This document shows positions 57,370 to 64,000 of a DNA stretch of 64,000 nt, in pieces. Made by a program: the position numbers and the translations under genes. The stretch's first letter is position 1; every line of letters begins with the position of its first letter. Location of the stretch: the NCBI RefSeq assembly GCF_900102105.1, contig NZ_FNBB01000003.1, positions 496,001 through 560,000 on the forward strand, read 5' to 3'. Source of the DNA: Agrobacterium pusense (GTDB lineage Bacteria; Pseudomonadota; Alphaproteobacteria; Rhizobiales; Rhizobiaceae). The notes below the pieces were generated by a model. It did no database searches and was not told where the DNA came from. It saw only the letters and a list, made by a program, of their open reading frames with translations.

Positions 57370-58977
57370 ATGACGATCGGACGCCGGCAGTTCAATAAAA
57401 TGCTTCTTTTGGCAACGGCAGGAACGGCCCTGCCTGGTTCGGTGTTCGCAGCGGGTGGCGATGCGAGCCGGCCCGTCTCCGGCGGCACGCTCAGGCTGCT
57501 TTATCGTGTCGATCCCGGCAACGCGCTTTTCGCCATCAACACATCGTCAGGCACGGGGCAGGCGATCGGCCCAAAGATTGTTGAAGGCCTCCTCACATTC
57601 GATTTCGACCTCAAGCCGCAGCCCTTGCTGGCAACGGAATGGTCCGTTTCCGATGACCACCTGCGTTATACGTTCAAACTCAGGCCAAATGTGAAATGGC
57701 ATGACGGCAAAGATTTTACATCGGAAGACGTTGCCTTTTCGATTTTCCGCCTGAAAGAAGCACACCCGCGCGGCCGCATAACCTACCAGAACGTTCAGGC
57801 GGTGGAGACGCCGGATCCCCTCACTGCCATTATCGTTCTGTCCAAACCCGCACCGTTTCTCATTGCTGCGCAATCGAGTTCGGAATCGCCGATCGTGCCG
57901 AAGCATATTTTCGAAAAGCTGAAGCCCGCCGATGGCCAGACGCTGCAGACTGCTATTGGCACCGGCCCCTTCAAACTGACCGAATGGACGCCGGGGAGCC
58001 ATCTGATCTTCGATCGAAATCCCGATTATTGGGATGCCGGCAAACCCTATCTTGATCGCATCATCCTGCGCATCATCACCGACCCGGCTGCGCGGGCAGT
58101 GGCGCTGGAGACGGGCGAAGTCGATCTTGGCGACAATCCCGTGCCGCTGGCGGATCTCGAACGGCTGAAGCAGAACCCCGATCTCGTTCTGGATACGAAC
58201 ACCTATGCCTATGCGGGTCCGCAGCAGCAGTTGTTCTTCAATTACGATAACGAAATCTTCCGCAAGAAAGATGTTCGCCTGGCCATTGCGAAGGCAATCA
58301 ACCTCGACGAGATCGTCAATGTGGCGCTCTTCGGTTATGCGCAGATATCACCCAGCCCCGTCAGCACGGCCCTTCCCAACTGGTATGATGCTTCGGTCAA
58401 GCCATATGCCTACGACCCGAAAGAAGCGGAAAAGTTACTCGACGCGGCGGGATATCCGCGCAAGGAAGACGGCAAGCGTTTTCCAGTACGATTGACGTAT
58501 AATTCCTATCTAACGCCCGGCTATGCCGATGTTCTTCGCAGCCAGCTTGAAAAGATCGGCATTGCCGTTGAAATCCGCAAATACGACCTGCCGACCTATC
58601 TGAAAACTGTCTACACCGACCGCGCCTTTGATCTGGTGGTGGAATCCCTCTCCAATACCTTCGACCCGTCGCTCGGCATCCAGCGCGCCTACTGGAGCAA
58701 GAATTTCAAGATCGGGCTGCCCTTTTCCAATGCGGCAAACTACGCCAATCCAGAGGCGGATGCGCTTCTTGAGGCGGCCGCCATCGAACCGGATCCGAAG
58801 AAACGCTGGGTAACCTGGAGCAAGTTCCAGCATCTTATCCATGACGACGTCGCCTCCGTCGATCTCGTGGCGGCGGGAAGCCAGATCGTGGCGCACAAGC
58901 GGGTCAGGAACTATGTCACCGGCGCGCAGGGGCTGAACTGGAGTTTCGGCGATCTGTGGCTCGATCCGACCGCTTGA
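57370..58977 (+). CDS. ABC transporter periplasmic binding protein (peptide type), orphan, Tat signal
   Basis: 535 residues from the ATG at 57370. A twin-arginine leader (MTIGRRQFNKMLLLATAGTA, cut near FAAGG) precedes an SBP_bac_5 fold: GGTLRLLYRVDPGNALFAIN, VKWHDGKDFTSEDVAFSIFR and LRSQLEKIGIAVEIRKYDLP. No permease or ATPase follows. It leads an operon with rhodanese, DszC-like and cysteine-synthase-like genes. It may use the 44067-47616 transporter or one elsewhere; the neighbours suggest a sulfur-containing ligand. Confidence 0.9.
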   Translation: MTIGRRQFNKMLLLATAGTALPGSVFAAGGDASRPVSGGTLRLLYRVDPGNALFAINTSSGTGQAIGPKIVEGLLTFDFDLKPQPLLATEWSVSDDHLRYTFKLRPNVKWHDGKDFTSEDVAFSIFRLKEAHPRGRITYQNVQAVETPDPLTAIIVLSKPAPFLIAAQSSSESPIVPKHIFEKLKPADGQTLQTAIGTGPFKLTEWTPGSHLIFDRNPDYWDAGKPYLDRIILRIITDPAARAVALETGEVDLGDNPVPLADLERLKQNPDLVLDTNTYAYAGPQQQLFFNYDNEIFRKKDVRLAIAKAINLDEIVNVALFGYAQISPSPVSTALPNWYDASVKPYAYDPKEAEKLLDAAGYPRKEDGKRFPVRLTYNSYLTPGYADVLRSQLEKIGIAVEIRKYDLPTYLKTVYTDRAFDLVVESLSNTFDPSLGIQRAYWSKNFKIGLPFSNAANYANPEADALLEAAAIEPDPKKRWVTWSKFQHLIHDDVASVDLVAAGSQIVAHKRVRNYVTGAQGLNWSFGDLWLDPTA

Positions 58978-59018
58978 AACCCCGCATGAAAATTCCGGAT
59001 TTGTCAGGAGAAAACGCA

Positions 59019-60110
59019 ATGTCCGTATTTGCTGTAACAAAAGATCGTCTCATCGAATGGCTGCGGGATGGCAGGGAACTTGCGGTTCTGGATATCCGTA
59101 CCGCCGAGGAAGTGGGGTATGCTTCACCGCTATTTGCCACGAACCTTCCGGTTGACAGGCTTGAGGCGGAAATTGATCGCTTCATTCCTCGCCCCGTCGT
59201 GCGCACCGTGCTGGTGGATGATGGAAAAGGCAGCGCGGAGCAGGCGGCCGAACGGCTTGCCGCCAAGGGTTGGACCGACATTCATTTTCTGCGTGGCGGA
59301 ATCCCGGCATGGATCGAAGGTGGCGTCGAGGCGTTGCCGACATTCGATATTCCCGGCGTTCCTTTCGTTGAGAAGGTGAGAAGCGAGAAAAACACGCCTG
59401 TGGTTTTTGCGCGTGAGCTCAAGGCGTGGCGGGACGCCGGTGAGGATGTTGTCATCCTCGATACTCGCACATTGCCGGAATATGAAAAGGCACATGTGCC
59501 CGGTGCGATCGCTGTGCCGGGGGCAGAACTCCTGCTGCGCTTTTCCGATCTCGTTCCCTCGCCCAAAACAAGGGTCGTCGTATCCTGCGCGGGCCTGCCC
59601 CGCGCAATTCTCGGCGCGCAGACATTGATCGACGCCGGTGTCGAAAACGATGTCAGTTACCTGCATGATGGGACACGTGGCTGGACGGACGACGGATTTG
59701 AGCTGGAATCAGGCCGCTCCCGGACATATTCGCATGTCAGCGCCAATGCGAAAGAGATTGCAGAAGCGCGATTGGAGGCCTTTTCCGGGGATGACGATCT
59801 GCGCTTCATCGACCGCCCGACCACCGAGACATGGTTGAAAGATCCATCACGAACGACCTATTTCCTGGATGTGCGCACACCGGAAGAGTTCGAGACGTCC
59901 CATCTGCAGGGCTCAATTTCGTCGGAAGGCGGGCAGCTTCTCGGTGTCGCCTACAGAACGATCGCGGTGCGCGGTGCCCGGGTCATTCTGGTGGATGACC
60001 TGCTCGGCGCCCGCGCCAGGGTCGTGGCCCACTGGCTGAAACGCAGAGGGTTCGAAATCGCGCTCCATTTACACGACTTCGAACAGGGTGCCGAAGCGGC
60101 AGCCGCCTAG
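59019..60110 (+). CDS. Triple-rhodanese-domain sulfurtransferase-like protein
   Basis: 363 residues from the ATG at 59019 (CAGGAG upstream). Three rhodanese repeats: ~8-105 (AVLDIRTAEEVGYASP), ~128-240 (VVILDTRTLPEYEKAHVPGA) and ~265-358 (YFLDVRTPEEFETSHLQGSI). Only the middle one has an active-site cysteine, Cys190 in VVSCAGLPRA; the others have Asp-rich LVDDGKGSA and LVDDLLGAR loops at that place. Cys190 appears to be the only cysteine in the protein. It could move a sulfane sulfur released from organosulfur breakdown towards the cysteine-synthase-like enzyme downstream. It lies 41 bases after the binding-protein gene. Confidence 0.88.
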   Translation: MSVFAVTKDRLIEWLRDGRELAVLDIRTAEEVGYASPLFATNLPVDRLEAEIDRFIPRPVVRTVLVDDGKGSAEQAAERLAAKGWTDIHFLRGGIPAWIEGGVEALPTFDIPGVPFVEKVRSEKNTPVVFARELKAWRDAGEDVVILDTRTLPEYEKAHVPGAIAVPGAELLLRFSDLVPSPKTRVVVSCAGLPRAILGAQTLIDAGVENDVSYLHDGTRGWTDDGFELESGRSRTYSHVSANAKEIAEARLEAFSGDDDLRFIDRPTTETWLKDPSRTTYFLDVRTPEEFETSHLQGSISSEGGQLLGVAYRTIAVRGARVILVDDLLGARARVVAHWLKRRGFEIALHLHDFEQGAEAAAA

Positions 60111-60154
60111 ACCCTTGGGTGTTCGCCAGACGGCTCCACAGACAGGAATTTGCA

Positions 60155-61408
60155 ATGACCAATGCCAGCCATGCCTGGGGTTCTGCGCCCAGCAAAAGCT
60201 TTGAAGTGATCGCCGAGAGGTTTCGGGGAATTTTTGCCGAAATTGGCGAAGATTCAATACGACACGATCTGGAACGCGAGCTTCGTTTCGATGACTATGA
60301 AGCTTTGAAAAAGGCCGGCTTTTCCAGATTGCGCCTGCCGGAGAAATTTGGTGGTCTGGGCCTGACGCTTCCCGAGCTTTTTGGCTTGATCATTGAACTC
60401 GCGCAGGCGGATCCCAACCTCACCAATGCCTACCGCAGCCACCTCGGCTTTACGGAGGATCTGCTGAATGCACCACCTTCGCCATGGCGGGATGCGTGGC
60501 TGGAGCGGATCGGACGTGGCGAAACCATTGGCAGCGGCTTTTCGGAAATCGGGGATGCCAAACTTGGAACCTATTCCACCCAGCTCACCCGGGATGGCGG
60601 CGGCTGGCGGCTGAATGGTGAGAAATATTATACGACCGGCTCGCTCTATGCCGACTGGATCACGCTTGGAGCCGTGGATGGCGATGGTGTACCGGTTGGC
60701 GCGCTTGTTCCCACAAAGGCTGAAGGCGTCGAAATCGTCAACGACTGGGATGGTTTCGGACAGGCGCTGACGGCCAGCGGCACGGCGCGATTTACCGACG
60801 TGGCGATTTCCGAGGACCTCATCAAGCCGAGCGCGCTTCGTTTCAGCTATTCAGGCGGCTTTTTCCAGCTCGTCCATCTGGCCTCGCTTGCCGGGATCGG
60901 CCGCGCGGCCGCATTGGAGATCGCCCGCCATGTTGCGGAGCGCAAACGCGTCTATCAACGCAGTAACGCCGCGCGTTTTTCTGAAGACCCACAGGTGCTT
61001 CAGGTCGTGGGGCGGATCAGAGGCGCGGCCTACAGTGCCGGCGCCATCGTGTTAAAGGCCGCGGAAGCCCTGCAGGCTGCCTATGATGCCAATCTGTCTG
61101 GAGACGAGGAGCGCATTGCATCTGCGAACCGTGACGCGGAGCTGGAGGTCAGCCAGTCGGTTACGGTGGTCAGCAACCTTATCCTGGATGCGTCCACTGT
61201 CCTCTTCGATGCGCTTGGCGCCTCAGCCGCAAAACGCAGCCATGGTCTTGATCGTCACTGGCGAAACGCCCGCACGATAACCTCACACAATCCCCGTATC
61301 TATCACGACCGTATCGTTGGAGATTTCGCCGTGAACGGCGCCTCACCAGCGCCAAATGGAGGCGTGGGGATAGCACCGCAAACGCAGAAGGAAAAATCCG
61401 AAGCATGA
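60155..61408 (+). CDS. DszC/SfnC-like flavin monooxygenase (acyl-CoA dehydrogenase fold)
   Basis: 417 residues from the ATG at 60155 (ACAGGAA upstream). The fold is that of acyl-CoA dehydrogenases (LRLPEKFGGLGLTLPELFGL, GWRLNGEKYYTTGSLYADWI), but the C-terminal GLDRHWRNARTITSHNPRIY is diagnostic of the dibenzothiophene monooxygenase DszC/SfnC branch. These use FMNH2 and O2 to oxidise sulfur compounds. Directly after the rhodanese gene and before the cysteine-synthase-like gene, it should oxidise an imported organosulfur compound. The FMN reductase would be MsuE at 39818 or the nitroreductase at 56129. Confidence 0.88.
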   Translation: MTNASHAWGSAPSKSFEVIAERFRGIFAEIGEDSIRHDLERELRFDDYEALKKAGFSRLRLPEKFGGLGLTLPELFGLIIELAQADPNLTNAYRSHLGFTEDLLNAPPSPWRDAWLERIGRGETIGSGFSEIGDAKLGTYSTQLTRDGGGWRLNGEKYYTTGSLYADWITLGAVDGDGVPVGALVPTKAEGVEIVNDWDGFGQALTASGTARFTDVAISEDLIKPSALRFSYSGGFFQLVHLASLAGIGRAAALEIARHVAERKRVYQRSNAARFSEDPQVLQVVGRIRGAAYSAGAIVLKAAEALQAAYDANLSGDEERIASANRDAELEVSQSVTVVSNLILDASTVLFDALGASAAKRSHGLDRHWRNARTITSHNPRIYHDRIVGDFAVNGASPAPNGGVGIAPQTQKEKSEA

Positions 61409-61487
61409 TCAAAACATGCGGTCCGACGGGCGATACGCATTGGAGCCTGTTGTTCGGTATCCACGCAGTGCAAACAGGATAGTGAAA

Positions 61488-62444
61488 TTGGGCAGGATTT
61501 ATCGGGATTTTACAGAACTCGTCGGCAATACGCCGCTGGTGGAACTCGCCAGAATTCGGACGAAATACAATCTCCAATCGCGCATTCTCGCCAAGATCGA
61601 GTACCTCAATCCCGCAGGCAGTGTCAAAGACCGCACCGCCTGGGGCATCATACGTGAGGCTGAGAAGAGCGGCCGATTGAAGCCGGGCGATCTTCTTTTT
61701 GATTTGACCAGTGGCAATACAGGCATCGGAATTGCGGCGGTTGCCTCCGCACGCGGCTACCGCACGAAATTTTATCTTCGCAATACCATCAGCGAAGACA
61801 AGATCAACATCCTCAGACAGTTCGGCTCCGAGATCGAACTGATCGAAAATGAGGAGCTGTTCCAGCCGGATGCCATCCATCGCATCATCGACAGGATCAA
61901 GGCTGAAAATCCGGATGCATTTTATACCGGCCAGCGTTCAAATGATGCCAACCCGCAGGTTCATTTCGAGACGACCGGGCCGGAAATCTGGCGCGATACC
62001 GAAGGTGACGTCGATATCCTGGTCGCCACCGTTGGTACGGGCGGCACCGTGTCCGGTGCCGGGCGCTTCCTGAAGGCGCAAAAACCGGAGATAAGGATCG
62101 TTGTTGCCGAGCCGACACCGCAGTCCGTTCCATCCCCCGAAAACCCCGACGCTTCCACGATCGAAGGCGTCCACAAGGTGACCGAGGTGGAGGAAGGGAC
62201 CTTGCCGGAGACCTACGACAAGAGCGTCGTGGATGAAGTCATTGCCGTTACCACCGAAGAGGCGCGGCGGGCAGCGCTTGCGGTGGCCAGAGAGGAGGGC
62301 TTCCTTGTGGGAACCTCATCCGGTGCAGCCATCTTTGCCGCGATCGAGCTTTCCCGCCGCGGGGAAAACAACGGCAAGACGATTGCGGTCGTGTTTCCGG
62401 ATAGTGGCGAGCGCTATCTTTCGCTTTTTGATGCCCCTGACTGA
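61488..62444 (+). CDS. Cysteine synthase-family PLP enzyme
   Basis: 318 residues from a TTG at 61488 with AGGA eight bases upstream; GTG 61482 and ATG 61416 are alternatives, the latter adding 24 residues without family similarity. PLP Lys in NPAGSVKDRTAWG at ~39-51, the phosphate loop TSGNTGIGIA at ~74-83, and GTGGTVSGAGRFLKAQ at ~188-203. It belongs to the beta-family of cysteine/cystathionine synthases. It could make cysteine from sulfide or thiosulfate, completing sulfur release in this operon, although a distinct amino-acid product is possible. It begins 79 bases after the DszC-like stop. Confidence 0.87.
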   Translation: MGRIYRDFTELVGNTPLVELARIRTKYNLQSRILAKIEYLNPAGSVKDRTAWGIIREAEKSGRLKPGDLLFDLTSGNTGIGIAAVASARGYRTKFYLRNTISEDKINILRQFGSEIELIENEELFQPDAIHRIIDRIKAENPDAFYTGQRSNDANPQVHFETTGPEIWRDTEGDVDILVATVGTGGTVSGAGRFLKAQKPEIRIVVAEPTPQSVPSPENPDASTIEGVHKVTEVEEGTLPETYDKSVVDEVIAVTTEEARRAALAVAREEGFLVGTSSGAAIFAAIELSRRGENNGKTIAVVFPDSGERYLSLFDAPD

Positions 62445-62725
62445 AAAGTCTGCTCGCATGGTTCGCGGCCCCGGAGAAGTTTGAACTGTGCCCGTGAATG
62501 ACCATGTCGGCGAAATCATTGCCCTCTGACGCCGGATGTGGAGCGAACACAAGACCGTCAGCCGCTGATGCTTGAAAAGAGCGCAGGCCGTTATTGAAGC
62601 GGCCTTGAATGTCCCATTTTCAAACGCTACATTCCATCGGTCCGCAGCAACAACAGGATGGTCGACAATGGATTTCAACCCGATAGCAACGCCACTTTGC
62701 CTTGCCATGCGGGAAAACCTTGTCC

Positions 62726-64000
62726 ATGACCCACTTTATCACACTCTCCAATCTGTCCTGGTTCACCCCTGACGGTCGTTCGCTTTTCACCAATCTGAAT
62801 ATTGTATTCGGCCCGGAGCGTATCGGGCTTGTCGGTCGTAACGGCGCCGGCAAGACGACGCTCTTGAAGCTGATCGCCGGCGAATTGACACCATCTTCGG
62901 GTTCTGTCTCTGCACCGTCGGGTATCCACATCCTGCGTCAAAGCGTCCAGGTGGCCGAAGATGAGACGATTGCCGATCTCTTTGGCGCGCGTGATGCGCT
63001 CGCTGTGCTTGAACGGGCGCAGGCGGGTGGCGCGACGTTGGAGGAACTGGCCGATATCGATTGGATGCTTGAGACGAATATCGAGGCGGCACTCGCGCGC
63101 TTCGGCCTGTCCATGCCCGCGACGACACTGCTCGCCCGACTCTCTGGCGGGCAGCGCACCCGTGCAGCGCTTGCCGCTCAAATCTATCATGCACCGGAGT
63201 TCCTGATCCTCGACGAACCCACGAACAACCTCGACCGTGACGGTCGGACTGCAGTGATCGAACTTGTGAGCGGCTGGCGTCACGGCGCAATCATTGTCAG
63301 CCATGATCGTGAATTGCTCGAAACGGTCGACAGCATTGCTGAACTGACATCGCTCGGTATCAGCCGTTATGGCGGAAACTGGAACCACTACAGCGATCGC
63401 AAGGCACTGGAGCTTGACAATGCCAGGCATGAACTGGCCGAGGCCGAGAAGCGGCTCAGCGCCGTCGAGCGCAAGGCGCAGGAGACGGCCGAGCGGCAGG
63501 CTCGTCGCGATGGTGCAGGCAAAAGGAAGGCGGCGGAAGGAGGAATACCGAGAATTTCGGCCGGAGGGCGCGCCATGCGGGCGGAGCAGACAAGCGGTGA
63601 CAACGCCGCCACGGCGCGCCGAATGACGGGGGAGGCCAAGGCAGACGTCGCAGAGGCGCGAGGGCGCATTGAGGTGCTTGAACCATTCATGCTGTCCATA
63701 CCGTCCACCGGACTGGTGGCGTCAAAGACGGTTCTGCGGCTGGAAGACGTAACTGCGGGTTACGAACGCAATGCGCCTGTCCTGTCCGATCTGTCGCTTG
63801 CGATTACAGGTCCGGAACGGATTGCGGTGGCGGGGCCGAACGGTTCGGGAAAGACGACGCTGCTTTCCGTCATCACCGGGTCTCTCGCGCCATTTTCTGG
63901 ATCGGTCCGAGTTGAGGTTGGTTGCGCGTTGCTGGACCAGAAGGTCAGCTTGCTGCGACCCGGGCTATCCGTCCGGGACAATTTCATGCGTCTCAACCCG
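62726..64000 (+). CDS. ABC-F family ATPase (runs off the right edge)
   Basis: 425 codons visible from the ATG at 62726, open to the window end. First ATPase: Walker A GRNGAGKTTLLK, signature LSGGQRTRAALAAQI and FLILDEPTNNLD. A charged linker follows (ARHELAEAEKRLSAVERKAQ), then the second Walker A GPNGSGKTTLLS. No membrane segment. This is the ABC-F layout of proteins acting on ribosomes (translation or antibiotic protection), not a transporter. The linker here is enlarged with a Gly/Arg-rich stretch (residues ~255-300). It starts 281 bases after the cysteine-synthase-like gene and is probably independent. Confidence 0.88.
   Translation, partial: MTHFITLSNLSWFTPDGRSLFTNLNIVFGPERIGLVGRNGAGKTTLLKLIAGELTPSSGSVSAPSGIHILRQSVQVAEDETIADLFGARDALAVLERAQAGGATLEELADIDWMLETNIEAALARFGLSMPATTLLARLSGGQRTRAALAAQIYHAPEFLILDEPTNNLDRDGRTAVIELVSGWRHGAIIVSHDRELLETVDSIAELTSLGISRYGGNWNHYSDRKALELDNARHELAEAEKRLSAVERKAQETAERQARRDGAGKRKAAEGGIPRISAGGRAMRAEQTSGDNAATARRMTGEAKADVAEARGRIEVLEPFMLSIPSTGLVASKTVLRLEDVTAGYERNAPVLSDLSLAITGPERIAVAGPNGSGKTTLLSVITGSLAPFSGSVRVEVGCALLDQKVSLLRPGLSVRDNFMRLNP

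Overview
The window looks like a chromosomal or chromid segment of a Rhizobiales alphaproteobacterium, most like Agrobacterium/Rhizobium. This rests on recognition of protein families, high-GC codon use, the gene order soxBDAG-purU, several GTG/TTG starts, and the abundance of ABC importers paired with LysR, LacI, TetR and AraC regulators. I see no rRNA, tRNA, CRISPR array, insertion sequence or replication origin. It is a run of catabolic and scavenging modules with little housekeeping content.

Layout. (1) 1-627: 5' part of a minus-strand PAS-domain signalling protein cut by the left edge. (2) 942-11730: a LysR regulator followed by a same-strand run of nitrilase-family amidase, RraA-like protein, polyamine-type ABC importer, two FAD oxidoreductases resembling GlpA and a GlpB/HcnB-like partner, and an FGGY kinase close to GlpK. 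It looks like one catabolic operon for an unidentified, possibly amide- or nitrogen-containing, polyol-like substrate. (3) 11916-12731: DUF2189 membrane protein. (4) 12819-20029: sarcosine oxidase operon soxBDAG-purU with a divergent GlxA/GbdR-type AraC regulator. (5) 20116-20511: a cupin with every metal ligand of the manganese hydroxynitrile lyases. (6) 20718-32390: a sugar system with a ribose-type ABC importer, a LacI regulator with tandem operators at the promoter, two sugar-isomerase-family enzymes (one exported), a Gfo/Idh/MocA dehydrogenase, and a GMC dehydrogenase with Tat subunit and cytochrome c. It fits oxidation of glycosides (probably at C3) in the periplasm, then import and processing. 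(7) 32459-33420: a scar where a 5'-truncated, frameshifted LysR gene abuts a 5'-truncated RTX repeat gene. (8) 33919-39455: succinate-semialdehyde dehydrogenase, two small hypothetical proteins, a DUF72 protein, and a divergent TetR/SDR pair with matched operators. (9) 39818-62444: an organosulfur-scavenging region with FMN reductase, two luciferase-like monooxygenases, two DszC/acyl-CoA-dehydrogenase-like flavoproteins, a peptide-type ABC importer, a BisC-type molybdoenzyme, an orphan binding protein, a triple-rhodanese protein and a cysteine-synthase-like enzyme, plus assorted oxidoreductases. (10) 62726-64000: ABC-F ATPase cut by the right edge.

The most notable non-coding signal is an approximately 45-bp element repeated at 42885-42933, 49601-49653 and 55978-56028. 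Each copy lies upstream of a minus-strand gene or operon of the sulfur/oxidoreductase region. It carries GACNGGT, then TTCTWTWTCTA, then an inverted TAGAAAATA arm, and looks like the binding site of a shared regulator.
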